DNA of 46,632 nt from Streptomyces sp. CoH27 (GCF_020181035.1 NZ_JAIQYY010000011.1:254658-301289), one strand, 5' to 3'; positions 17,394 to 26,051 are shown, counted from the first letter of the stretch. Numbers and translations are program-made. Notes: a model not told the origin generated them from the letters alone.

Positions 17394-18938
17394 ATGACAC
17401 CTCTCTTCTCCAAAAGCGGCAGGAGCGGCACGGGACGCACGGGCCTGGTCACGCTCCTGTGCGCCGCGCTGGCGGCCGGCGGGCTCACCGCCGCGGGCGT
17501 CGCCTCGCTGGCACCCGGGACGGCCTCCGCCTCCTCCCACCGGGAGGCCCCGCTGATCTCGGGCACACCGCAGTACGACAACACCGACGTGTACGCGTTC
17601 GTCAGCCCGGACAAGCCCGACACGACGACGGTCGTGGCGAACTGGATCCCGTTCGAGGAGCCGTCGGGCGGCCCGAACTTCTACACGTTCGCCGACGACG
17701 CCCAGTACGACATCCACGTCGACAACAACGGTGACGCGCACGACGATCTGGTCTTCCGCTACACCTTCAAGACCCACACGAAGAACGGCAACACGTTCCT
17801 CTACAACACCGGTGTGGTGAAGAGCCTCGACGACCCGAACCTCAACATCACGCAGACCTACGACATCGATCTGCTCCGGTTCAAGCACGACCGGGTGGCG
17901 TACCGGACCAGGCTCGCGGAGGACGTGCCGGTGGCGCCGTCGAACGTCGGCAAGGCCTCCATGCCGGACTACGCCAAGCTGCGCTATCAGGCCATCTACA
18001 AGACCCCGGGCGGCGCCACGACCTTCGCCGGGCAGGCGGCCGACCCGTTCTTCGCCGACCTGCGCGTCTTCGACCTGCTGTACGGCGGCAACCTCAGCGA
18101 GGTCGGCAACAACACCCTCAAGGGCTACAACGTCAACACCATCGCGCTGCAGGTGCCGAACGACCTGATCCGCGAGTCGTCGAAGCAGCCGGTCGTCGGC
18201 ATCTGGTCCACCACCCAGCGCCGCAACGCCCAGGGCTACTACACCCAGGTATCGCGGCTGGGCAACCCGCTGGTCAACGAGGTCGTCAACCCGCAGAAGG
18301 ACAAGGACAGGTTCAACGCCTCGCAGCCCGCGTACGACGGCCAGTTCCTGAACAATGTCACCCACCCCGAACTGCCGAAGCTCATCGAGCAGATCTACAA
18401 GATCAAGGCGCCGAGCGAGCCGCGCAACGACCTCGTCGACGTGTTCCTCAAGGGCGTCAAGGGCCTCAACCAGCCGCCGTACGTGCGACCTTCGGAGGAG
18501 CTGCGTCTGAACACCTCCATCAAACCGAGCATGCACCCCAAGCGGCTCGGCGTCCTGGACGGCGACAAAGCGGGCTTCCCGAACGGTCGTCGCCTCACCG
18601 ACGACGTGGTGGACGAGGCGCTCCAGGTGATGGAGGGCGCGCTGGTCGGCATGAAGAACGACTTGGGTGACGGGGTCGACAAGGCCGACGGGACCTTCGA
18701 GAAGTCCTTCCCGTACGTCGCCGAGCCCAACTCCGGTTCGCACGGCCCGCTCGCCAAGGGCACGACCGCGGGCACGGACGTGCGCAGCCAGCTCGGCGAC
18801 GCCCTCCAGCCGGCCGGCTCCGGCACGTCCGACAACACCGTGCTGATCGCCGCCTCGGCGGCCTCGGGCGCGGCCGGGACCCTGCTGCTCGGCACGGCCT
18901 TCGCCTGGTGGCGCCGGCGCGTGCAGCGCCCGTACTGA
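17394..18938 (+). CDS. Secreted, membrane-anchored DUF4331 protein
   Basis: 514 residues. A signal peptide (hydrophobic 17-40) ends at ASA, predicted cut after Ala46, so the mature chain begins SSHREAPLISGTPQYDNTDVY. The body (about 47-470) is a DUF4331 domain, a secreted beta-rich family of unknown function. The C-terminus has a Gly/Ala-rich linker, one helix (AASAASGAAGTLLLGTAFAWW) and a basic stop-transfer RRRVQRPY, so the domain is held outside the cell. The ATG at 17394 is chosen because a signal peptide follows directly; the open frame runs 47 codons further upstream across the promoter region. It is divergent from the sigK/rskA-like pair and followed by a TPR protein and a NicO transporter. 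Confidence 0.88.
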   Translation: MTPLFSKSGRSGTGRTGLVTLLCAALAAGGLTAAGVASLAPGTASASSHREAPLISGTPQYDNTDVYAFVSPDKPDTTTVVANWIPFEEPSGGPNFYTFADDAQYDIHVDNNGDAHDDLVFRYTFKTHTKNGNTFLYNTGVVKSLDDPNLNITQTYDIDLLRFKHDRVAYRTRLAEDVPVAPSNVGKASMPDYAKLRYQAIYKTPGGATTFAGQAADPFFADLRVFDLLYGGNLSEVGNNTLKGYNVNTIALQVPNDLIRESSKQPVVGIWSTTQRRNAQGYYTQVSRLGNPLVNEVVNPQKDKDRFNASQPAYDGQFLNNVTHPELPKLIEQIYKIKAPSEPRNDLVDVFLKGVKGLNQPPYVRPSEELRLNTSIKPSMHPKRLGVLDGDKAGFPNGRRLTDDVVDEALQVMEGALVGMKNDLGDGVDKADGTFEKSFPYVAEPNSGSHGPLAKGTTAGTDVRSQLGDALQPAGSGTSDNTVLIAASAASGAAGTLLLGTAFAWWRRRVQRPY

Positions 18939-18960
18939 GCGCCGCCCCACCCCCAGACCG

Positions 18961-18998
18961 GCGCGGCCCGTACCCCCCTCCCCCACGGCGGGCCGCGC
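18961..18998 (+). terminator. Strong GC hairpin between DUF4331 and TPR genes
   Basis: GCGCGGCCCG (18961-18970) pairs perfectly with CGGGCCGCGC (18989-18998) around an 18-nt C-rich loop. There is no T-run, as is common for Streptomyces terminators. It may end or attenuate transcription from the DUF4331 gene, lowering expression of the two genes that follow. Confidence 0.6.
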
Positions 18999-19036
18999 CT
19001 CCCACACCACCAGCGCAGCAGACGCGAGGAGAGGGC

Positions 19037-20962
19037 ATGGGCCCGCGCGCGAAGGACGAGGACGAGGTCGAGGTCGAGATGGACGGCAGCAGGGTGAACA
19101 GGGCCGACGACACGACACCGGGACCGGCCCCTGCCGGCACCGGTGAGCGCTCCGCCGCCGGGACACCACCGTGCCAGGATTCACGGGAGGCCTCTTCCGG
19201 AGATACGGGCACGACCGACGACACCGGCGAGCCGTCGGCTCCCACCTCGCACGAGCACACCCTCCGCGACACCGGTCCCTCGGCCACCGAGGAGCCGTCG
19301 GCGGTCGGCTCCGCCGAGCCCGCGCCCAGCGACTCCGGCGACCGCTCACCCTCCGGGTCCGCCGAGCACTCGTCCCACGGCGCCGAAATCTCCTCAGCCC
19401 CCCGATCCGCCGAGCCCACACCCAGCGACCCCGGCGACCGCTCACCCTCCGGGTCCACCGCGCACCCGCCCCACGACGCCGAAATCTCCCCAGCCTCCCG
19501 ATCCACCGAGCCCACACCCAGCAACCCCGAGGACCGCTCACCCTCCGGGTCCTCCGCGCACCCGCCCCTGGGCCCCGACGCCCCCTCCGCCGCCGATCCC
19601 GACGGGCGTGTCGCCGCCGTGCACCGGGTCGCCGCTGCCGGGCGGCGCTGGCGGGCGCTTCAACTCGGGGGCTCCGCAATGCTGTTGGCGCTCGCGCTCA
19701 CCGGCGGGGCGATCGCCGTCGGTGCCGACCGGTCGCCCGCGTCCGTGGCGGCGGCCTCCAGCGCCGTCGATCCCGGGGTCCTGGGCAGTGGGAATCTGGA
19801 CGCGAGCATCGCCGCGCTCCAGGCGCATCTGCGGACCCAGCCGAAGGACTCCGGCAGCTGGGCCACGCTCGGTCTTGCCTACGTCGAGCAGGCGCGGACC
19901 AAGGGCGACCCGTCCCGGTATCCGCAGGCGGACAAGGCGCTGAGCCGGTCCCTGGCGCTGACCCCGGACAACGACCAGGCCCTGGCCGGCCGGGCCGCGC
20001 TCGCCGCCGCCCGGCACGACTTCGCGGACGCCCTGACCTACGCGGACCTAGCCCTGCGGCAGAACCCGTACAGCGAGCGCGCGCTGTCCTCCCGTATCGA
20101 CGCCCTGGTCGAGCTCGGCCGGTACCCCGAGGCGTCGCAGGCCGCCGAGACCGCCGACACGCGCAAGCCGGGCGTCCCGGTCTTCACGCGGTACGCGTAT
20201 GTGCACGAGCTGCGCGGGGACGTGACGACCGCCCGCCGGGTCCTCCAGCAGGCGCTGTCCTCCGCCACCACGCCCGGCGACATCGCCTACGTGTCCACCC
20301 AGCTCGGCCAACTCGCCTGGAACCAGGGCGACTACAGGACCGCCCTCACCTCCTACGCCCGTGCCCTCGCCGCCGACGACACCTATCTGCCCGCGCTGGA
20401 GGGCCAGGCCCGGGCGCAGGCCGCGAGCGGTGACCGGGCCGCGGCGATCAAGGGCATGGAGACCGTGGTGTCCCGCTATCCGCTGCCGGGCCCGCTCGTC
20501 GAGCTGGGCGAGCTGTACGAGGCCCGGGGCGCGGCCGGCGACCGGGCCCGGGCGAAGGAGCAGTACGCCCTGGTGGAGGCCTGGATCTCACTGGCCCGCG
20601 CCAACGGCGTGAACGCCGATCTGGACACCGCGCTGGCCGCCGCCGACCACGGTGACAAGGCGGCCGCCCTGCGCGCGGCCCGCGCCGAATGGGCCCGCCG
20701 GCACACCGTGCACACCGCGGACGCGCTGGCCTGGGCGCTGCACGTCAACGGCCAGGACGCGCAGGCCCTCGGGTACGCCCGCCAGGCCACCGCCACCGGC
20801 TACCGCAACGCCGCCTTCCTCTACCACCGCGGCATGATCGAGCTGGCCACCGGCCACCGCACGGCCGGCCGCGCCTCCCTGGCCTCCGCCCTGAAACTGA
20901 ACCCCGGCTTCTCCCCCTTGGGTGCGGCCGAGGCCCGCAAGGCGCTGGAGGCCACGAAGTGA
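19037..20962 (+). CDS. Membrane-associated TPR-repeat protein
   Basis: 641 residues. Residues 1-200 are an acidic, Ser/Pro/Thr-rich, probably disordered region containing a 32-residue tandem repeat. One transmembrane helix follows at about 215-235 (SAMLLALALTGGAIAVGA). From about 265 to the end the protein is a series of TPR units (for example DSGSWATLGLAYVEQAR, DNDQALAGRAALAAARHDFADAL, GDYRTALTSYARALAADD). TPR arrays mediate protein-protein contacts, here probably outside the cell. The ATG has GAGGAGAGGG just upstream. Its TGA overlaps the GTG start of the NicO transporter, so the two are co-produced and probably work together. Confidence 0.85.
   Translation: MGPRAKDEDEVEVEMDGSRVNRADDTTPGPAPAGTGERSAAGTPPCQDSREASSGDTGTTDDTGEPSAPTSHEHTLRDTGPSATEEPSAVGSAEPAPSDSGDRSPSGSAEHSSHGAEISSAPRSAEPTPSDPGDRSPSGSTAHPPHDAEISPASRSTEPTPSNPEDRSPSGSSAHPPLGPDAPSAADPDGRVAAVHRVAAAGRRWRALQLGGSAMLLALALTGGAIAVGADRSPASVAAASSAVDPGVLGSGNLDASIAALQAHLRTQPKDSGSWATLGLAYVEQARTKGDPSRYPQADKALSRSLALTPDNDQALAGRAALAAARHDFADALTYADLALRQNPYSERALSSRIDALVELGRYPEASQAAETADTRKPGVPVFTRYAYVHELRGDVTTARRVLQQALSSATTPGDIAYVSTQLGQLAWNQGDYRTALTSYARALAADDTYLPALEGQARAQAASGDRAAAIKGMETVVSRYPLPGPLVELGELYEARGAAGDRARAKEQYALVEAWISLARANGVNADLDTALAAADHGDKAAALRAARAEWARRHTVHTADALAWALHVNGQDAQALGYARQATATGYRNAAFLYHRGMIELATGHRTAGRASLASALKLNPGFSPLGAAEARKALEATK
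19313..19568 (+). repeat. 96-bp tandem repeat inside the TPR protein gene
   Basis: Three units of exactly 96 bp start at 19313, 19409 and 19505 (the third incomplete). Each encodes a 32-residue unit of the form (S/T)EPxPSxxxDRSPSGS. The period is a multiple of 3, so copy-number change keeps frame. It lies in the presumed disordered N-terminal region. Confidence 0.85.
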
Positions 20963-22497
20963 AACGGCGTCTGGCGTGCCTCCTGCTCGCGGTGTGCGGC
21001 CTCGTCCTCCTGCCCGCCACCGGGGCGAGCGCGCATCCCCTGGGCAACTTCACCGTCAACCGGTACGACGGCCTCGTCGCCGCACCCGGTCAGCTCCGGG
21101 TCGACCACGTCGAGGACCTGGCCGAGATTCCGGCGACCCAGGCCAAGCCGGACATCGAGCGACTGGGGATGCCCGAGTGGGCCCGCCGGCGCTGCACACA
21201 GGACGCCCGCGGCAGCTCGGTGACCGTGGCCGGACGCCCGGCTCCCCTCACCGTGCGGGACAGCCGGGCCACCCTGCGGCCCGGCCAGGCGGGGCTCAAC
21301 ACCCTGCGCGTGCAGTGCCGTTGGACCGCGCCGCTTCCGCGGACCGGCTCGCTCACCCTCGGCTTCCACGCCACGACGAACTGGTCCGGACCCGGCTGGC
21401 GGGAGATCACCGCGCGCGGCGACCGGATGACCCTCACCACGTCGGACGTGCCGAAGACCTCCGTCTCGCACGAACTCACCACCTATCCCAAGGACTTGCT
21501 GTCGTCCCCGGCCGACACCTCCACCGCGTCGCTGCGGGTGCGCCCCGGCGGCCCCGCCCTCACCGAGGAACAGCAGGACGCACCCGCCGAGGCCGTACTG
21601 CCCCGGGGCGTCGACCGCTGGACGCGGGCCCTGGACGGCCTGGTGGCCCGGCATGACCTCACGCTCGGCTTCGCCGCCCTCGCGCTGCTCGTCGCGGTGG
21701 TCCTCGGCGCCCTGCACGCCCTCGCGCCGGGGCACGGCAAGACCCTGATGGCGGCCACGGCGGCGGCACGCGGCGGCCGGGCCGGGCTCCGGGACGTCCT
21801 GCCGCTGGCCGCGTCCGTCACCGTCACCCACACCCTCGGCGTCGTCGCCCTGGGCCTCCTCGTCACCGCCGGCTCCGCCGCGACCCCCTCGGTGATCGCC
21901 TGGCTCGGCATCGCCAGCGGCGCCCTGGTGCTGGCGGCGGGCGTGAACCTCGTACGGCGGGCGTGGCGCAACCGGGAGCACGGGCACGTTCACGAGCACG
22001 ATCACGCCCATGAGGAGTCGCGGGTACGCGAGTTGGCCGGTGTGGGCGCACATCATGGGCCCGCCCACCATCATGATCACCACCATCATCATCACCACCA
22101 TCACGGTGTCGAACACACTCACGGCGGCCATACCCACACCCACCCCACCGCCCCCACCCTCCGCGGCACGATCCTGCTCGGCTTCGCCGGCGGACTCGTG
22201 CCCAGCCCCTCCGCCGTGGTCGTGCTCGTCGGCGCCACCGCGCTGGGCAAGGCCTGGTTCGGGCTGCTGCTCGTCGTGGCCTACGGCGCCGGACTCGCGC
22301 TGACGCTCACCGCGGCCGGGGTCGCCGTGGTCAGGCTGGGCACCGAGGCGTCCCGGGTGCTGGAGCGGCGCCCGCGCTGGACCGCACACCCCGTGGCCGC
22401 GCTGGTGCGCCGCACCCTGCCGCTCGTGTCGGCGCTCACCGTCCTGGCCCTGGGTGCCGGATTGGTGCTCAAGGGGGCCGCAACCGCCCTCGGCTGA
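20959..22497 (+). CDS. NicO/RcnA-type nickel-cobalt transporter with fused periplasmic-type domain
   Basis: 512 residues. A signal peptide (1-25, ending GASA) would expose an N-terminal His (HPLGNFTVNRYDG). About 200 extracytoplasmic residues follow, then a NicO-type permease from about 235 with the signature ALHALAPGHGKTLM. A His-rich loop between membrane segments (about 340-395) holds around 30 histidines, and three more helices end the protein. NicO proteins move Ni2+ or Co2+, usually outward in the RcnA branch; direction and metal are not provable here. The GTG start overlaps the TPR stop (GTGA). Confidence 0.85.
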   Translation: MKRRLACLLLAVCGLVLLPATGASAHPLGNFTVNRYDGLVAAPGQLRVDHVEDLAEIPATQAKPDIERLGMPEWARRRCTQDARGSSVTVAGRPAPLTVRDSRATLRPGQAGLNTLRVQCRWTAPLPRTGSLTLGFHATTNWSGPGWREITARGDRMTLTTSDVPKTSVSHELTTYPKDLLSSPADTSTASLRVRPGGPALTEEQQDAPAEAVLPRGVDRWTRALDGLVARHDLTLGFAALALLVAVVLGALHALAPGHGKTLMAATAAARGGRAGLRDVLPLAASVTVTHTLGVVALGLLVTAGSAATPSVIAWLGIASGALVLAAGVNLVRRAWRNREHGHVHEHDHAHEESRVRELAGVGAHHGPAHHHDHHHHHHHHHGVEHTHGGHTHTHPTAPTLRGTILLGFAGGLVPSPSAVVVLVGATALGKAWFGLLLVVAYGAGLALTLTAAGVAVVRLGTEASRVLERRPRWTAHPVAALVRRTLPLVSALTVLALGAGLVLKGAATALG

Positions 22498-22540
22498 GCT
22501 ACGTTTATGGAGAAATCACGCGACATGCCTGGGGGCGCCC

Positions 22541-24139
22541 GTGTCCGGAGAACCGGCCCGCGACCGTGTGATCGCGGGCCGCTACCGTCTGCTGTCCCCG
22601 CTGGGCGAGGGCGGCATGGGCACCGTATGGCGGGCCCGGGACGAGGTGCTGCACCGGGAGGTGGCCGTCAAGGAGGTGCGGGCGCCGGCCGGGCTGCCCC
22701 CGGCCGACGTCGAGCGGATGTACGCCCGCCTGGAGCGGGAGGCCCGGGCGGCGGCCCGGGTCGCGAACCGCAACGCGGTCACGGTGTACGACGTGGCGTC
22801 GGAGGGCGGCCGGCCCTGGATCGTGATGGAGCTGGTGCGCGGCCTGTCGCTGGCCGACCGGCTGGAGGCGGAGGGCCCGATGCCGCCGCAGCGCGCCGCG
22901 CACATCGGCGCCGAGGTGCTGTCCGCACTGCGCGCCGCGCACGCCGCCGGGGTGCTGCACCGGGATGTGAAGCCGGCCAACGTGCTGCTCGCCAACGACG
23001 GCCGGGTGGTGCTGACCGACTTCGGGATCGCCTCGGTCGAGGGCAGCTCGGCGATCACCATGACCGGCGAGGTGGTCGGCTCGCCCGAATTCCTCGCCCC
23101 GGAGCGGGCGTTGGGGCGCACTCCGGGACCGGAGTCGGATCTGTGGTCGCTGGGCGTGCTGCTGTACACGGCCGTCGAAGGTGCCTCCCCGTTCCGGTAC
23201 GACACCCCGCTCAGCACGCTGCGGGCCGTGGTGGACGAGGAGCCGCCGCCGCCGCGCCGGGCCGGCCCGCTGGCGCCCGTCATCGAGGGGCTGCTGCGCA
23301 AGGACCCCGCCGAGCGGCTCGGTGCCGAACGGGCGGAGCACGAGCTGCGGCTCGTCGCGGCTGGGGGTACTCCCGCTGAGGGAGGGACACCCCTCACGGC
23401 ACCGCCACCGGATCCGTCCGCGTACGCCCCGACGGTCGTGGCACCGCGTCAACAGCCGTATCCCACACCGCCCTTGCCTGCACCGGCTCCGCTCGCCGAG
23501 CCACCCGAACGCAACCGTCGCGTGGGGGTCGTGCTGGTGGCGGGCTTCCTCGTGATCGCCCTCGCGCTGGCGGGGCTGGCGTACGCGCTGACGCACCGCG
23601 ACAGCGGGAGCGGCAAAGCGGGCAGCGGTCCGAGCACCACGACGGTGTCCTCCCGCGCGCCGAGCGGCAGCACCGACTCGGACACCAAGACCCCGACGAG
23701 CACGCCGACGAGCACGCAGCCGGCCCAGTCCGTGCAGGTCACCGTGGCGGGCGAGCACACCACGTACTCCGGGACCTGTCCGCCGCCGACGGCTCAGTCA
23801 CCGTCCTTCACAGCGACCTTCACCGTGGGCCGGCTGCCCGCTCAGGTGGAGTACCGCTGGGTGGTGACGCATGGGTCCGTGTCCGATCCCGGATGGAAGA
23901 CGCTGTCCTTCCCGGACGGGGGCGGGAGGACCCAGCAGGTCCGGGTGAGCGTGACCGCGTCCTCCGGCAGCGTCACGACGGAGGACCGGATCACTGTGAA
24001 GGTACGTGGTCCGGTGAGGACCACGTCGAACTCCGTGCCGTTCTCGGTCGCCTGTGTGACGGCGACGGCGACGGAGACCCCGACCGGCGGGGCCTCCGCA
24101 TCCGCTTCCGCTTCGAGCTCCTACGGAAATTCACCCTGA
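22541..24139 (+). CDS. Membrane Ser/Thr protein kinase (PknB-like)
   Basis: 532 residues. The kinase domain spans about 13-275: glycine loop LGEGGMGTVW, catalytic lysine in VAVKEV, catalytic loop HRDVKPANVLL, DFG in LTDFGIAS, and SPEFLAPE. A Pro-rich juxtamembrane linker, one helix (about 326-348) and an extracellular Thr/Ser-rich stretch follow, then a beta-rich, Ig-like domain with two cysteines; there are no PASTA repeats. A GGTPAEGGTP insertion near residue 275 is encoded by a GC hairpin-like repeat (23363-23390), perhaps an in-frame relative of the repeat that broke the CitMHS gene. GTG start with GGGGG 6 nt upstream. It lies 43 bp after the NicO gene and may be co-transcribed. Confidence 0.92.
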   Translation: MSGEPARDRVIAGRYRLLSPLGEGGMGTVWRARDEVLHREVAVKEVRAPAGLPPADVERMYARLEREARAAARVANRNAVTVYDVASEGGRPWIVMELVRGLSLADRLEAEGPMPPQRAAHIGAEVLSALRAAHAAGVLHRDVKPANVLLANDGRVVLTDFGIASVEGSSAITMTGEVVGSPEFLAPERALGRTPGPESDLWSLGVLLYTAVEGASPFRYDTPLSTLRAVVDEEPPPPRRAGPLAPVIEGLLRKDPAERLGAERAEHELRLVAAGGTPAEGGTPLTAPPPDPSAYAPTVVAPRQQPYPTPPLPAPAPLAEPPERNRRVGVVLVAGFLVIALALAGLAYALTHRDSGSGKAGSGPSTTTVSSRAPSGSTDSDTKTPTSTPTSTQPAQSVQVTVAGEHTTYSGTCPPPTAQSPSFTATFTVGRLPAQVEYRWVVTHGSVSDPGWKTLSFPDGGGRTQQVRVSVTASSGSVTTEDRITVKVRGPVRTTSNSVPFSVACVTATATETPTGGASASASASSSYGNSP

Positions 24140-24145
24140 CGGGCG

Positions 24146-24179
24146 AACCCGGTCAAGCCTGATGTCGCCTGAACGGGTT
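24146..24179. terminator. Weak hairpin between kinase and esterase genes
   Basis: AACCCG (24146-24151) and CGGGTT (24174-24179) can pair between two convergent genes, overlapping the esterase stop codon. The 6-bp stem has a long loop and no T-run; it is a weak candidate. Confidence 0.3.
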
Positions 24180-24981
24180 ATGCGTTGTTCGTGAACACCG
24201 GCAGATAGCCGCCGGAGTGACCGGCCGCGGTGGGGTGGTACGACTCGCTGATGTCGAGCCAGTTCACGCTGTGCAGCCACGAGCTGCCGGAGCAGATCTC
24301 GTGGGTGGAGAAGGCGGTGCGGACGTCGGCGAAGACGAAGCCGTGGGCCGCGGCGCGGGTCTGGATGGCGGCGTCCATGTAGTCGGCGGCGTCGTTGATC
24401 GCGGAGCGCTTGGTGTCGGACAGGCCCAGGCAGGTCTGTCCGAGCAGGTAGAAGCGGGGATAACTGAGCACGACCACCCGGGCGTTGGGAGCCTTCGCGC
24501 TGATCGCGTTGTAGACGTTGTCGAGCTTGCCGGGGAGCGTGGAGTCGACGTACGCCTTGGCGGTGTTGATGCGGCTGATGCAGTCGCTGTCGGACTGCAG
24601 CACGCAGGTCGTCATGACGTTGGAGAACCCGGCGTCGTTGCCGCCGATCGTGATGGACACGAGCGAGGTGCCGGCGCCGAGCGAGCCGAGCTGGTTGCTG
24701 ATGACGTCGTCCGTCGTGGCGCCGGAGCAGGCGTTGAAGGCGAACGACGACGGGGAGTGGGCCGCGTTCCACAGGTACGGGTACGCGTTGGTGCTGCGGT
24801 CGCAGCTGCCGCTGGAGCTGATGTAGCTGCCCGCTCCCACTCCGGAGGAGTAGGAGTCACCGAGCGCCACATAGCCGCCGGTTGCCGCTGTCGAGGCCTG
24901 GGCCGCCGTGGCCGTGCCGAGTCCGAGGCCGGCGGCGAGGAGGAGCGAGGTCACGAATCCGGTAAGTCTGAAACGACTCAT
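24178..24981 (-). CDS. Secreted SGNH/GDSL esterase or lipase
   Basis: 267 residues with a signal peptide (cut near AQAS). Block I is GDSYSSG with the nucleophilic serine, block III is GGND, and block V is ESYHPTAAGH with the catalytic His, as in the SGNH hydrolases. Six cysteines, typically three disulfides in the Streptomyces secreted lipases of this type, fit an extracellular enzyme acting on lipid or other esters. From memory it is close in type to S. coelicolor SCO1725. GGGAGG lies 4 nt before the ATG. A near-palindrome overlaps its presumed promoter. Confidence 0.93.
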   Translation of the reverse strand: MSRFRLTGFVTSLLLAAGLGLGTATAAQASTAATGGYVALGDSYSSGVGAGSYISSSGSCDRSTNAYPYLWNAAHSPSSFAFNACSGATTDDVISNQLGSLGAGTSLVSITIGGNDAGFSNVMTTCVLQSDSDCISRINTAKAYVDSTLPGKLDNVYNAISAKAPNARVVVLSYPRFYLLGQTCLGLSDTKRSAINDAADYMDAAIQTRAAAHGFVFADVRTAFSTHEICSGSSWLHSVNWLDISESYHPTAAGHSGGYLPVFTNNA

Positions 24982-24990
24982 GGTGCCTCC

Positions 24991-25014
24991 CTATAGCAGG
25001 ATCTCTGCCTATAA
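24991..25014. promoter_or_regulatory. Near-palindrome in esterase upstream region
   Basis: CTATAGCAG-GATCT-CTGCCTATAA is symmetric apart from one extra base and lies 10-33 bp upstream of the esterase ATG, with TATA-like ends. It could be an operator or a -10 region. The rest of the 264-bp gap to the next plus-strand gene shows no clear feature beyond scattered AT-rich patches. Confidence 0.35.
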
Positions 25015-25245
25015 CCGTCGTAGCGCCTACGCGCGTTGACCGGAAGTGTCCATGCCAAAACTTTCCAAGCCTCAACTAGATCGGCCCTGGAATTTCACCC
25101 GACCACGTCTTGCGTGCACTCGGCAGCCGTGTTGACCGCGAGTCAGCTCCGCCGCCCCGGCCGTCTTGACGGCCCGCATCGGCCTGCGCCACATTGCAGT
25201 CCGACATCCCGCGCGTCGGGGTCATATCGGGGGGCACAGTCGCCA

Positions 25246-25656
25246 ATGCAGACCTTACGCATCAAGTCACGTTCATCGGACGGCGCCACCGAGGACCCCG
25301 AAGGGGCACGGACAGGACCGGGGAGGGACCTGTCGCCGCTGCTCGCGGGGGCCGCGACCGCCATAGCGGCGGTCGGCGCACTGCTCGCGCTCACCGACTC
25401 CGGCTCACCGCTGCGCGGTCCGTGCACGCTGTTCTTCCTGCTCGCCGCGCCGGCCGTGGCGATCGGCGCGCTCCTGCGCGGGCTGGAACCCTTCGGCCGC
25501 ACACTCGCCGCCCTTGCGGGCTCGGTGGTTCTGAACATGCTGGTCGCCCAAGGCATGCTGGCCGTACACCGCTGGTCGGTGCATGGCGGGGTGGTGGCCG
25601 TGGGCTCGCTCAGCCTGTTGCTGCTCCTGCCGGCCCTCCTACGTAAAAGTGAGTAA
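25246..25656 (+). CDS. Small integral membrane protein
   Basis: 136 residues with four predicted membrane helices (about 30-48, 55-75, 80-100 and 110-130) after a hydrophilic N-terminus. It ends with a basic RKSE tail. The ATG at 25246 is preferred because membrane-like sequence begins soon after; a G-run lies upstream at longer than ideal spacing. It is not recognised as a named family. It lies 395 bp upstream of the exopolysaccharide operon on the same strand and may be a separate unit. Confidence 0.6.
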   Translation: MQTLRIKSRSSDGATEDPEGARTGPGRDLSPLLAGAATAIAAVGALLALTDSGSPLRGPCTLFFLLAAPAVAIGALLRGLEPFGRTLAALAGSVVLNMLVAQGMLAVHRWSVHGGVVAVGSLSLLLLLPALLRKSE

Positions 25657-26051
25657 CTCCGGCCAAAGTTATGTAACGGCCAAACAAACAAAAACGTGAG
25701 ACTGATATCCAGGTCTTGCTCATCTGGTTCAATCGTCAATACCGTCATTAGATCTCACCCGCATCGGTCCGTCAGCACGCGGTTCAGGGGAGGGCTCAGG
25801 GCCGTGACGTTCCGGCGTGGGGCGCGGTAGGGGGGTGCCGTACTCGGTGACCACACTGGTGACCGAGTCGTGCCGCGCGACCGGCTGCCCTTTTTTCTTC
25901 TCCGATCGGCAGACCGGCCAGCTTTGACAGCTCATCCCATGGGTACGGAGATCCGCTCACCGTGCCATGGATGAGAAACCCCCCTTTCGAACCGGACACA
26001 AAGCCGGGCTGCCCAGGGGCGGGCGGTCCGCCGGACGAGAGGGATACGACC
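25657..26051 (+). promoter_or_regulatory. Long structured upstream region of the exopolysaccharide operon
   Basis: No gene is seen in these 395 bp. The first 100 bp are unusually AT-rich (for example CCAAACAAACAAAAACGTGA), suggesting the promoter zone. Two hairpins follow: ACTCGGTGACC (25842-25852) with GGTGACCGAGT (25858-25868), and CCGGCTGCC (25881-25889) with GGCAGACCGG (25908-25917), the second with TTTTTTCTTC in its loop. This could be a regulated 5' leader. I do not recognise a named riboswitch class. Confidence 0.4.

Noticed and set aside
16634..19679. Very long minus-strand open frame antisense to the DUF4331 gene and running on past rskA
   Set aside because: The sigma and anti-sigma genes use other well-supported frames and starts; the long frame contains only low-complexity Arg-rich sequence outside the anti-sigma part.
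22020..22145. CAC/CAT-rich repeat, considered as a simple DNA repeat or array
   Set aside because: It is the coding sequence of the histidine-rich loop of the NicO transporter, in frame.
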